Made by a program: the position numbers and the translations under genes. A stretch of 64,000 bases of DNA from Advenella sp. S44 (GTDB lineage: Bacteria > Pseudomonadota > Gammaproteobacteria > Burkholderiales > Burkholderiaceae_B): the NCBI RefSeq assembly GCF_002810445.1, contig NZ_NEXS01000003.1, positions 1,178,001-1,242,000 of the forward strand. The letters run 5' to 3'. Each line of letters opens with the position of its first letter. Position 1 is the stretch's first letter. Shown piece by piece: positions 10,975 through 18,677 of this stretch. The notes under the pieces were generated by a model. It did no database searches. It saw only the letters and a program-made list of their open reading frames with translations, and was not told the DNA's origin.

Positions 10975-11005
10975 ATTATGCAACTTCAAGCCAACTTTAA
11001 GTCAA
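10975..11005 (-). promoter_or_regulatory. MerR-type promoter/operator of the MFS exporter (19-bp spacer with dyad)
   Basis: On the minus strand, -35 TTGACT (11005-11000) and -10 CATAAT (10980-10975) are separated by exactly 19 bases. The spacer region carries the imperfect inverted repeat ACTTCAAGCC/AACTTTAAGT at 10983-11002. A 19-bp spacer with a centred dyad is the known arrangement of promoters activated by MerR-family proteins through DNA distortion. Transcription should start near 10968, giving a leader of about 27 bases with an SD sequence. Confidence 0.8.
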
Positions 11006-11008
11006 GCC

Positions 11009-11449
11009 ATGAATCTGATTGATATTGCCGCGCTGTCTCAAAGCAGTGGCGTGCCGCCTTCGACCTTACGTTACTATGAAGAACTCGGATTGATTCATTC
11101 CTGCGCGCGGCATGGTCTTAGGCGCCAGTACGATGAGCAAACGCTTACTCAACTGGCCTTGATATCATTGGGAAAGGCTGCCGGTTTTTCTCTGGAACAG
11201 ATCAAGGGAATGTTCCGCCAGGATGGGTCACCGAACCTGTCGCGTCCCATTCTGCATGAACGTGCCGATGCGATTGAAAATCAGGTCCGCCGCTTAAAGG
11301 CGCTGCGGGATACCTTGCGACATGTGGCTGATTGTTCGGCGCCCAGTCATATGCAGTGTCCGAAATTCCAGCAGCTTTTAAGGGTCATACACCCACAAGC
11401 AGCCGGCGCACCGCCCTGGCGGCCGAAAAGGCGAAGACAGGGCGAGTGA
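11009..11449 (+). CDS. MerR family transcriptional regulator
   Basis: 146 residues from the ATG at 11009. The N-terminal winged helix begins IDIAALSQSSGVPPSTLRYY and continues with EELGLI, typical of MerR proteins. A dimerisation helix with IENQVRRLKALRDTLRHV follows, then DCSAPSHMQCP with two cysteines that could serve effector sensing. The C-terminus is basic (PKRRRQGE). It is divergent from the MFS exporter and most likely controls it and itself through the dyad at 10983-11002, which sits only seven bases ahead of its own ATG. No clear SD precedes the start. Confidence 0.9.
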   Translation: MNLIDIAALSQSSGVPPSTLRYYEELGLIHSCARHGLRRQYDEQTLTQLALISLGKAAGFSLEQIKGMFRQDGSPNLSRPILHERADAIENQVRRLKALRDTLRHVADCSAPSHMQCPKFQQLLRVIHPQAAGAPPWRPKRRRQGE

Positions 11450-11654
11450 GTCGCCTGACATTGGCAGCCCGTGTGAGCCAAGGCGTCACCCAAGTGCACG
11501 AATCCGATAGTGTGCGGATGATAAAAGAGGGCACAAGGCAAGTCTTACAAACGTTTTTGCAAAAGCAAAATGGGGCTGCCAGCTCTTCGGCCATAGAACA
11601 CAAAGGTGTTAACAGCCTGTTATGCCGCTTTTTTCAGCGTCTTTTTGACCGGTT

Positions 11655-12362
11655 TTACGGTCTTTTTAATGCGGCCTTCTTTGCCGGCCGGGCTGTGCCC
11701 GTTTTTCTGGCTGATCGACGCTCAGCGCTCGCCAAATTCTTTTCTTTGAATTCACACAGGTCTTCAATCCCGCATTGCGCACACTTGGGCGCGCGCGCCA
11801 CGCAGATATACCTGCCATGCAGAATCAGCCAGTGATGCGCGTCCAGCAGGTATTCCTTTGGCACGAAACGCATCAGTTTGTCTTCGACTTCCCGTACGTT
11901 CTTGCCCGGCGCCAGGCCGGTTCGATTTGACACGCGAAAAATATGCGTGTCTACGGCCATGGCAGCCTGGCCAAAAGCGGTATTGAGAACAACGTTCGCG
12001 GTTTTTCGTCCCACGCCGGGCAGCGCTTCCAGCGCTTCGCGCGTGTCGGGCACCACGCCCTGGTATTGCGCTTGCAGGATGGCACAGGTTGCCAGTGCGT
12101 TTTTTGCCTTGGTTTTGTAAAGCCCGATCGTGCGAATTTTTTCGGTAAAGGTCTCCAGGCCCATGTCCAGGATATCTTGGGGCGTTTTGCAGATATCGAA
12201 AATATGGCGGGTGGCCAGGTTGACCGATCTGTCGGTTGCCTGCGCCGACAGCAAAACGGCGATCAGCAACTGGAATGTGTTTTCGTATTCGAGCTCGGTT
12301 GTGGGATTGGCATTGGCAGCGGCCAGCCGCTCGAAAATGCGTTTGCGTTTTTCTGCGTTCAT
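11655..12362 (-). CDS. nth: Endonuclease III (DNA glycosylase/AP lyase) Nth
   Basis: 235 residues. It removes oxidised pyrimidines and cleaves the abasic site. The helix-hairpin-helix [14 protein letters not shown] (about 115-128) carries the catalytic lysine and is followed by the catalytic aspartate in [11 protein letters not shown]. The iron-sulfur ligands are in C-x6-C-x2-C-x5-C near residue 190 ([17 protein letters not shown]). The basic C-terminal tail beyond the cluster ends at a TAA, while the adjacent frame continues with a lysine-rich tail to 11620 (see findings). The start overlaps the stop of rnfB by four bases. Confidence 0.96.
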   Translation of the reverse strand: MNAEKRKRIFERLAAANANPTTELEYENTFQLLIAVLLSAQATDRSVNLATRHIFDICKTPQDILDMGLETFTEKIRTIGLYKTKAKNALATCAILQAQYQGVVPDTREALEALPGVGRKTANVVLNTAFGQAAMAVDTHIFRVSNRTGLAPGKNVREVEDKLMRFVPKEYLLDAHHWLILHGRYICVARAPKCAQCGIEDLCEFKEKNLASAERRSARKTGTARPAKKAALKRP

Positions 12363-13084
12363 GCGTCGTTGCCCGAGGGGCTTGTTGTTTTGCGGCGTGC
12401 GCGCGCCCGTTGCAGCGCCAGCGCAATAGCGGCTTTTTTGGCTTCTTCAGCTGATGGCGGGCCCGATCCTGCGCCGGATGCCTCGTTCGCAGTGGTGTCG
12501 GCTACAGGTGCACAATGGCTGGCGCCGGAACGTGCCGGTTCGCCGCCAAGGGCGGCCTGGGCACTTGCGTGGCGCATGCGCTCTTCTTTCTCAATGGCCT
12601 CGCGTTGCAGACGCTGCGCCCGTTGTTCATGTCGTGTTCGGGCGGCGTCGGCGTCGTTCTGCGTCCACTCGCGTTTGGCCTGAACCATGGTAATGCAGTC
12701 CACGGGACACGGGGCAACGCACAGATCGCAGCCCGAGCATAGGTCGGGAATGACTGTGTGCATGAATTTGTTGGCGCCCATGATGGCATCTACAGGACAG
12801 GCCTGAATGCATAGCGTACAGCCTATGCAATGCGCTTCATCGATAACGGCCAGCAGCAGGGGGCCTGGCTGTCCACAGGACGGATCCAGCGGCAGAATCG
12901 GCGTATCCAGCACGGCAGCCAGTTTTGCGACGCCTGCGTCGCCGCCCGGAGGGCAACGGTTAATTGGCGTTGTGCCTTCGGCCAGTGCCTGCGCGTACGG
13001 ACGACAGCCGTCGTAGCCGCATTGGGTGCATTGCGTTTGAGGAAGTACCGCGTCTATGCGGTCGATGAGGAGGGCGTGATTCAT
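12359..13084 (-). CDS. rnfB: RnfB-like iron-sulfur electron transfer protein
   Basis: 241 residues from the ATG at 13084. An Fe-S domain at the N-terminus ([15 protein letters not shown] ... CPPGG) is followed by two 4Fe-4S ferredoxin motifs ([15 protein letters not shown] and [14 protein letters not shown], about residues 75-120) and a charged, Ala-rich C-terminal tail. It lacks the N-terminal membrane helix of classical RnfB, and no other rnf gene is in the window, so it is probably a stand-alone soluble carrier. Translational overlap with nth (ATGA) mirrors the known association of rnf and nth genes and suggests electron supply to or repair of Fe-S proteins; that link is inference. Confidence 0.88.
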   Translation of the reverse strand: MNHALLIDRIDAVLPQTQCTQCGYDGCRPYAQALAEGTTPINRCPPGGDAGVAKLAAVLDTPILPLDPSCGQPGPLLLAVIDEAHCIGCTLCIQACPVDAIMGANKFMHTVIPDLCSGCDLCVAPCPVDCITMVQAKREWTQNDADAARTRHEQRAQRLQREAIEKEERMRHASAQAALGGEPARSGASHCAPVADTTANEASGAGSGPPSAEEAKKAAIALALQRARARRKTTSPSGNDA

Positions 13085-13158
13085 AGGGGTAATAAGAAAA
13101 GAACGCAGCCGCAGCCACGTCCCCTTCATTGTACCGAAAATGACAGCGCCAGTTGCTC

Positions 13159-14421
13159 TCAGGCAGTGGCTTTCTCGGGAATGCGGTGTTTTTCTTCGGT
13201 TTCGGTAATAAAGGCGTCAACCACGGGGAAAATTTGTTTTCTCCATTTTGAGCCGGAAAAAATGCCGTAGTGCCCGCAGCCTTTGGCCAGGAAGTGTTTC
13301 CTGTCGGCTTTTTTCAGACCCGAACATAGTTTCTGCGCCGCCTCGGTCTGGCCATAGCCGGTGATGTCGTCGTTTTCGCCTTCAATGGTCAGCAGACGGG
13401 TGCGGGTAATGTCCTGGGGTCTGACCCGTTGATCACGGACTTTCCATTCGCCTTTAGGTAGCAAATGGTCCTGGAATACGACGCGAATGGTGTCCAGATA
13501 ATATTCGGCGGGCAAATCCAGTACGGCATTGTATTCATCATAAAAGCGCCGATGGTGTTCGGCCTCTGACAACTGATCGGACATCAGGTTCATATAGAAG
13601 TCATAATGCGCTTCCATATGCTTGTCCGGATTCATGGCGACAAAGCCTGCATGTTGCAGAAAGCCCGGGTACACCTTGCGCCCAGCGCCCGGGTAGCGTC
13701 CGGGCACGACGTGGATCAGCTTGTTTTCGAACCAGGAGTACGGATTGGAATCTGCCAGGCTGTTGACCTGTGTGGGCGACAGGCGTGTGTCGATGGGGCC
13801 GCCCATCATGACCATGGATCTGGGCATGGCGTCGTGTTCGCCTGCGGATGCCATGAGCGATACTGCTGCCAGCACCGGCACAGTGGGCTGGCATACCGAC
13901 ATGATATGCATGCCGGGGCCTACCACATGGATGAATTCGCGTACATAATCGACGTAGTCGTCCAGGTGGAACGCTCCTTTGCTGGGCGGCACCATGCGGG
14001 CATCAATCCAGTCTGTGATGTACACATCGAAACCGGTGAGCATGGTTTTGACCGTATCGCGCAAAAGCGTGGCGTGGTGGCCCGACAGCGGGGCCACGAT
14101 AAGCACTTTGGGGTCGCCGTTCGGGTTTTTGCTGTGTTCGCGTTCGAAGTGAATCAGGTTACAGAATGGCTTGGCCAGCGTGGTGGTGAGGGTGACAGCG
14201 CTTTTTTTATTTCCCACCGTGACCGTGTCGATATTCCATTCCGGCTTTTCGTAATCCTTGCCCAGACGGTGGAACAGCTCGAAGCTGGCCGCTATGTTTT
14301 TTGACAGGGGAAGATAGGTGTAAGGACTGAACGGGTTGGTGAACAGGTTTGAGCCGATTTGTGTGAACGAGGCCATCGGCGAAAGAAAGCTGCGGGTTAG
14401 CTCATGGAGCTGGTAAAGCAT
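13159..14421 (-). CDS. phaZ: Intracellular polyhydroxyalkanoate depolymerase PhaZ
   Basis: 420 residues starting MLYQLHEL, the conserved start of this family; two extra in-frame codons upstream (14427) are less likely. It hydrolyses stored poly(3-hydroxybutyrate) granules in the cytoplasm. The alpha/beta hydrolase core shows [15 protein letters not shown], the nucleophile elbow [12 protein letters not shown] with catalytic cysteine (the intracellular depolymerase variant of the lipase box), the acid in EGENDDITG and the histidine in [10 protein letters not shown]. The sequence is colinear with Ralstonia PhaZ1 as I recall it. A 14-bp palindrome lies upstream at 14545-14558. Confidence 0.95.
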   Translation of the reverse strand: MLYQLHELTRSFLSPMASFTQIGSNLFTNPFSPYTYLPLSKNIAASFELFHRLGKDYEKPEWNIDTVTVGNKKSAVTLTTTLAKPFCNLIHFEREHSKNPNGDPKVLIVAPLSGHHATLLRDTVKTMLTGFDVYITDWIDARMVPPSKGAFHLDDYVDYVREFIHVVGPGMHIMSVCQPTVPVLAAVSLMASAGEHDAMPRSMVMMGGPIDTRLSPTQVNSLADSNPYSWFENKLIHVVPGRYPGAGRKVYPGFLQHAGFVAMNPDKHMEAHYDFYMNLMSDQLSEAEHHRRFYDEYNAVLDLPAEYYLDTIRVVFQDHLLPKGEWKVRDQRVRPQDITRTRLLTIEGENDDITGYGQTEAAQKLCSGLKKADRKHFLAKGCGHYGIFSGSKWRKQIFPVVDAFITETEEKHRIPEKATA

Positions 14422-14755
14422 AATCATAGTCTGTCCATATCCAACGAAGGTTGGCGTTCAATGAAAATTCTAACACTCAGCACGGTTAATCGTGTGAAAG
14501 TGTGCGCAGTTGCCTGTTAAGAATCGCCAAGAGGCGAGAATATGTTGCTGCGCAGCAATAGTTGATTGAAACAATAGTAGCAAGAAAGCTGGCCAAATGC
14601 CATGCGGTTATATACGGACGTCCGAGGCGGCCGTGACCAGTAAATAACCCGCCGGCCGGCGGCCTGGACGATGTAATCAGTGGTAAACGGCCAGCAAGGG
14701 CTCAAAAACCGTGACCACGTCTTTCCTTTTGGCTGGTATGCCGGCCAGACCGTCG
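14422..14755 (-). promoter_or_regulatory. phaZ upstream region with perfect palindrome TTGCTGCGCAGCAA
   Basis: About 330 bases between fpr and phaZ, both on the minus strand. No gene is seen. It holds a perfect 14-base palindrome at 14545-14558, about 125 bases ahead of phaZ. Known PHA regulator (PhaR) sites are TGC/GCA-rich, so this is a candidate operator; the assignment is inference. I see no clear terminator after fpr. Confidence 0.4.
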
Positions 14756-15535
14756 TTACCAGTAGTTTTCCACAGCCAGGTTGCCCGGCACACCACGACG
14801 CCCCGGCGCAAAGCCCCGGTCGGCCAGAATTTTACGGGCATCGGTCACCATTGCCGGGTTGCCGCAGAGCATGACGCGGGCGATGGCCGGATCCAGCCCG
14901 GCGCCGGTCAGTTGCTCCAGTTGCCCGGAGCTGATCAGCGTCGTAATGCGCGCTTGCGGCGTGTTGGGCAACGCCTCGCGCGACGCCAGCGGCAGGTAGA
15001 CAAACTGTTGCTCGTTGACTGCGTATTTTCGAGCAAGGCTTGCGATCTGCTCCTGATAGGTCAGCTCATTGGCCTGTCTTACGCCATGCACCAGGATGAT
15101 GCGTTCAAACTGCCGCCATGTTTGCGGGTCGTCCAGCATGGGCAGGTAGGCCGACAGGCCGGTGCCGGTGGCCAGCATCCACAGTTGTCCTCCCTGGGGG
15201 AAGCGCTCAATGGTCATGAAGCCGAAAGCGGTTTTATCGACGTATATTGCATCGCCCACCTGCAAATCGTGCAGGCGCGGGCTGAACTGACCTTCGGGCA
15301 CGACAATCGAATAAAACTCCAGGCCATCGGCATGGGCCGGGGTGACCATGGAATAGGCCCGCCAGATGTCGGGTTTCGCATCGTCGAGGGCATTTTCCGG
15401 CAGGCCAAGCCGGGCGAATTGGCCCGGCACAAACTGGAATGCGGGATCTTTGGTCGTCACAATCGAGAAAAGTTTGCCGGGAATCCACTCTGTCCGGCCG
15501 GTGATAATCTGGCGAGTGTATTTTTCCTGTGTCAT
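14756..15535 (-). CDS. fpr: Ferredoxin-NADP(+) reductase
   Basis: 259 residues, the normal length of bacterial (subclass I) Fpr. It transfers electrons between NADPH and ferredoxin or flavodoxin. The FAD-binding motif is RAYSM (about residue 60), followed by FYSIVVPEGQFSPRL. The NADP-binding signature is LATGTGLSAYLPML. The C-terminus ends in VENYW, the aromatic end that stacks on FAD in this subclass. It is 20 bases downstream of the ferredoxin gene fdxA, so enzyme and probable partner are co-transcribed. Confidence 0.95.
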   Translation of the reverse strand: MTQEKYTRQIITGRTEWIPGKLFSIVTTKDPAFQFVPGQFARLGLPENALDDAKPDIWRAYSMVTPAHADGLEFYSIVVPEGQFSPRLHDLQVGDAIYVDKTAFGFMTIERFPQGGQLWMLATGTGLSAYLPMLDDPQTWRQFERIILVHGVRQANELTYQEQIASLARKYAVNEQQFVYLPLASREALPNTPQARITTLISSGQLEQLTGAGLDPAIARVMLCGNPAMVTDARKILADRGFAPGRRGVPGNLAVENYW

Positions 15536-15555
15536 ACAGCGGATGCGTGCCTTGT

Positions 15556-15879
15556 TCAGCGTTCGAGATACTGCAGTTTATCTTCTTTCCCGTTCCATTC
15601 GTCGGCGTCGGGCAAAGGCTTGACCGATCGGCTGATGGTTGGAAAGTCAGCACTGAGCTCGGCGTTAATGGCAATAAATTTCATTTGGTCCTGGGGTACA
15701 TCTTCTTCTGCAAAAATGGCATTGGCCGGACATTCGGGAATACAGACAGCGCAATCGATGCACTCATCCGGATCAATAATCAGAAAATTGGGACCTTCTT
15801 TGAAACAATCCACCGGACAGACATCGACGCAATCGGTGTATTTACATTTGATGCAGTTTTCGGTCACGACGTGAGTCAT
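15556..15879 (-). CDS. fdxA: Seven-iron ferredoxin FdxA
   Basis: 107 residues from the ATG at 15879 ([12 protein letters not shown]). The 3Fe-4S/4Fe-4S pattern is seen in [19 protein letters not shown] and in [18 protein letters not shown], followed by the long C-terminal extension typical of Azotobacter-type FdxA. It is a small cytoplasmic electron carrier. It sits directly upstream of fpr and is divergent from pncB; an 18-bp dyad lies in the shared upstream region. Confidence 0.96.
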   Translation of the reverse strand: MTHVVTENCIKCKYTDCVDVCPVDCFKEGPNFLIIDPDECIDCAVCIPECPANAIFAEEDVPQDQMKFIAINAELSADFPTISRSVKPLPDADEWNGKEDKLQYLER

Positions 15880-15910
15880 TACCACTCCAGATTAAATATT
15901 TATTTGTCAA

Positions 15911-15928
15911 ATTAGGATTTTACCTAAT
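15911..15928. promoter_or_regulatory. Inverted repeat in the fdxA/pncB divergent promoter region
   Basis: ATTAGG, six bases, CCTAAT: a perfect 6-bp-arm dyad 32 bases upstream of the fdxA start. It includes a TAAAAT on the minus strand and ends three bases ahead of the putative pncB -35. It could be an operator for either gene; the regulator is not identifiable. Confidence 0.45.
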
Positions 15929-15930
15929 CT

Positions 15931-15959
15931 TTGGGTGAATATGCTCAAAACCCTATAGC
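15931..15959 (+). promoter_or_regulatory. Putative sigma-70 promoter of pncB
   Basis: TTGGGT (15931-15936), 17 bases, TATAGC (15954-15959), about 35 bases ahead of the pncB ATG. Immediately before that ATG is the 10-base palindrome ATGACGTCAT (15983-15992) instead of a clear SD. Confidence 0.5.
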
Positions 15960-15993
15960 TGTGATATGGTTATGAAAACATAATGACGTCATC

Positions 15994-17169
15994 ATGATCA
16001 TCCAATCCCTACTCGATACCGATCTGTACAAGTTCAGCATGATGCAGGTGGTACTGCACCATTTTCCGGGAGCGCAGGTCGAATACCGGTTCAAGTGCCG
16101 ATCCAAGGGCATAAACCTGCAGCCGTATATCGAAGAAATCCGTAGCGAAATCCACGATCTGTGCCAGCTTCGGTTTTCCGAAGATGAACTCAATTATCTG
16201 CGTAATCTGCGCTTTATCAAGGGCGATTTTGTTGAGTTCCTTGGCCTGTTTCATCTGCCCGAAAAATGCATCTTCGTGACACCGGGCCAGGAACCGGGCG
16301 AAATTTCCATTGAAGTCAAAGGGTCCTGGCTGCACACCATCCTGTTCGAAATACCCGTGCTGGCGATCGTCAACGAAGTGTATTTCCGTAACAAGGCGCC
16401 GGGCCTGGACTATGAAGAAGGGCGGCGGCGGCTTGAAGAAAAAATCCAGCTCATCACCAGCGCTGCCGACATGGCCAGCTTCAAAGTGGCCGAGTACGGC
16501 ACCCGCCGCCGTTTTTCGGGTGAGTGGCATCACGAGGTGGTGCAGACATTGCAAAAGCAGATGGGCGTCAACTTTGCCGGCAGCAGCAATGTGCTGATGG
16601 CCAAGCAATATGGTGTCACGCCGCTGGGCACCATGGGTCACGAGTATTTGCAGGCCTGCCAGGCATTGGGGCCGCGCTTGCGCGACTCCCAGGTGTTTGC
16701 CCTGGAAAAATGGGCCATGGAGTATCGAGGCGATCTTGGGATTGCGTTGTCCGATGTTTACGGGACCAATGCGTTTTTGCGCGACTTCGACATGTATTTT
16801 TGCAAGCTGTTCGATGGGGCGCGGCATGATTCGGGCGATCCTTTCGAATGGGGCGAGCGCTTGCTAGCTCACTACCGCAATAACCGGGTTGACCCGTCAA
16901 CCAAGACGCTGGTGTTTTCAGACGGCTTAAGCTTCCCGGTGGCAATGGACATTCATCGGCGCTTTAGCGGACGCTGCAAAGTGTCCTTTGGCATTGGCAC
17001 CAACCTGACTAACGATCTGGGCGTCAAGCCATTGCAGATCGTTATGAAGATGGTTCGCTGCAACGGCCAGCCGGTTGCCAAGGTGTCAGATGAACCCGAA
17101 AAAACCATGTGCGATGATCCTGCTTATCTGAGTTATTTGCGTCACGTGTTTGACCTGCCTCCCGCCTGA
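15994..17169 (+). CDS. pncB: Nicotinate phosphoribosyltransferase
   Basis: 391 residues, the usual PncB length. It converts nicotinate and PRPP to nicotinate mononucleotide in NAD salvage. Family features seen are [14 protein letters not shown] at the N-terminus, YGTRRRFS, the segment with GTMGHEYLQ, and [14 protein letters not shown], which includes the phosphate-binding region. Divergent from fdxA. A RidA-like gene follows in the same direction after 82 bases. Confidence 0.97.
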   Translation: MIIQSLLDTDLYKFSMMQVVLHHFPGAQVEYRFKCRSKGINLQPYIEEIRSEIHDLCQLRFSEDELNYLRNLRFIKGDFVEFLGLFHLPEKCIFVTPGQEPGEISIEVKGSWLHTILFEIPVLAIVNEVYFRNKAPGLDYEEGRRRLEEKIQLITSAADMASFKVAEYGTRRRFSGEWHHEVVQTLQKQMGVNFAGSSNVLMAKQYGVTPLGTMGHEYLQACQALGPRLRDSQVFALEKWAMEYRGDLGIALSDVYGTNAFLRDFDMYFCKLFDGARHDSGDPFEWGERLLAHYRNNRVDPSTKTLVFSDGLSFPVAMDIHRRFSGRCKVSFGIGTNLTNDLGVKPLQIVMKMVRCNGQPVAKVSDEPEKTMCDDPAYLSYLRHVFDLPPA

Positions 17170-17251
17170 AAAAATGACGCCGCGGTTGTGTCCGGATGGC
17201 GCAGGCTGTGTGATAATGCACGCTTTTCACAACGTTCAGACAGGAGTAGTC

Positions 17252-17602
17252 ATGGGTGATATCAAGCGTACCAATGTGGGCAGCCGCCTTTCCGATATGG
17301 CCGTATTCAACGGCGTCGTCTACCTGGCCGGTCAGGTCCCTGAAGATGTCACGCTTGATATGGAAGGCCAGACCAAACAGGTATTGGGTATCATCGACTC
17401 GCTGCTCAAGGAAGCCGGCACCAGTAAGGAACGCCTGCTGATGGTGCAGATTTTTGTGGCGAACATCAAAGAATTCGATCAGATGAACAAGGTGTGGGAT
17501 CAGTGGGTCTCCAAAGAAAACGCGCCGCCACGCGCCACGATCGAAGCGCGCCTGGCCAACCCTGACTATAAAGTAGAAATCATCGCGACTGCGGCAATAT
17601 AA
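17252..17602 (+). CDS. RidA family protein (YjgF/YER057c/UK114)
   Basis: 116 residues from the ATG at 17252, preceded by CAGGAG. The RidA fold is recognised from NGVVYLAGQVPED, DMEGQTKQVLGIIDSLLKEAG and the C-terminal PPRATIEARLANPDYKVEI with the conserved arginine that binds the substrate carboxylate. Archetypal RidA hydrolyses reactive enamine/imine intermediates; members of this subgroup are less well studied and the substrate here is unknown. It follows pncB and converges on a flavodoxin-fold gene. Confidence 0.9.
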   Translation: MGDIKRTNVGSRLSDMAVFNGVVYLAGQVPEDVTLDMEGQTKQVLGIIDSLLKEAGTSKERLLMVQIFVANIKEFDQMNKVWDQWVSKENAPPRATIEARLANPDYKVEIIATAAI

Positions 17603-17691
17603 GCGGGCAACGCCGTCATGGGCGGCATTGTTGGCAGGTAATCGGCCCGTGCTGCTGCCCGCCGGCAGCGCCTTCCAGGTAGAGGCCGAGC

Positions 17692-17718
17692 GCCTGCCGC
17701 CTGCAATGCGGCAGCAGG
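17692..17718. terminator. Hairpin between convergent ridA-like and flavodoxin-fold genes
   Basis: CTGCCGC (17694-17700) and GCGGCAG (17708-17714) form a stem that can be extended on both sides (GCC ... AGGC with a bulge). There is no T-run on either strand, so it is only a possible terminator or mRNA-end stabiliser. Confidence 0.35.
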
Positions 17719-17745
17719 CCAAACCGCGTTGCTTCACATATTAAG

Positions 17746-18264
17746 CTATAGCAAGGCAAACAGCGTTGCGCCAATTTCCCGCGCTTGCGCCAGTTGCGTC
17801 GGCGACAGGGTCTTGGGCGCCAGAATGGCGGCTTCGGTATCGCTTTGCATGTTAAGGATAATGCCAGGCACACGCTCATTCAGCCTCCAGCCACTGCAAA
17901 TACGCCGCAACTGGCGTAGCGCACCTTCTCCATCGCTTCCGGCGGTAATAATCACGCTAAAGAGCCGGCCTTCGATGCGATGCAGCAGCGGATAATACAA
18001 GCGGTCAAGACATTCTTTCATTTCCCCGCTGAGCGAAGCCAGGTTTTCCGGCGCGCAAAACAGATAGGCTGATGCTTCAAGCATGTCCTGGGGTGTTACA
18101 TCACAGGCGCGCTTGATGTGTACATTGTGGCTTTCGCCAAGCTCGGCGCGGATGGCCCCAGCCGCTTGGCAGGCTTCTCGCGCTGCAGACTCGGCAGCGC
18201 CTGTCCTGGAGTGCCACAGGATCAGCAGCGAACCGGGAGTAATTTCAGTTGGCATAAAATACAT
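17746..18264 (-). CDS. Flavodoxin-fold NAD(P)H-dependent oxidoreductase-like protein
   Basis: 172 residues (169 if it starts at the ATG at 18255). The N-terminal LLILWHSRTGAAESAAREA resembles the phosphate-binding loop of flavodoxins and flavodoxin-like quinone reductases, and SAYLFCAPENLASLSGEMKECLDRLYY fits the second FMN loop of that fold. It should bind FMN and act in redox chemistry; partner and substrate are unknown. It is a single gene convergent with the RidA-like gene. Confidence 0.75.
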   Translation of the reverse strand: MYFMPTEITPGSLLILWHSRTGAAESAAREACQAAGAIRAELGESHNVHIKRACDVTPQDMLEASAYLFCAPENLASLSGEMKECLDRLYYPLLHRIEGRLFSVIITAGSDGEGALRQLRRICSGWRLNERVPGIILNMQSDTEAAILAPKTLSPTQLAQAREIGATLFALL

Positions 18265-18677
18265 TGCCGGCTGGTCTGGGGCTGAGTGTCGTCAAGCCTG
18301 TTGCTCGAATACTCGAGAGCCAGCACCGCGTCTCCTGTCGATGACGGTTAATAAAATGAGCAAAGGCCATGCCAGCGTGGGCGGCCGCATTGCAAGAGGC
18401 AAGGGGCCAAGCCCGCTTGCATGGGCAACTGCGCAGGAATGGCCTTCTGCCAAATCCCAGGGTTACGGCGTTATTCAAATTGTCTACCGGATGAACAAAT
18501 CACGCAAGCCCGCTCTTTTTTGCGCCAGCGGCGTTAAAATACGGCTTTGCATGAATGTGCCGCAGCTCGCCGGGTTATTTGTGTCCGCTTATGGCAGGTG
18601 CAATACAATGGGTATCCAGGGACGATGGCGCATAATGCTCCTATAGACATTCCGAATATAGCCTTTGGCTTTTGCAC
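18265..18677. other. Intergenic region between the flavodoxin-fold gene and relA
   Basis: About 410 bases, divergent. It must contain the relA promoter. A frame of 187 codons (18083-18646) runs through it but overlaps the flavodoxin-fold gene antisense and has no recognisable protein features. TACAAT (18603-18608) is the best -10-like hexamer, without a well-spaced -35. Nothing else is seen. Confidence 0.4.

Noticed and set aside
14711-15874. Plus-strand frame of 387 codons across fpr and fdxA
   Set aside because: Antisense to two securely identified genes; no signals of translation.
18083-18646. Plus-strand frame of 187 codons before relA
   Set aside because: Antisense to the flavodoxin-fold gene in its first part and without recognisable protein features.
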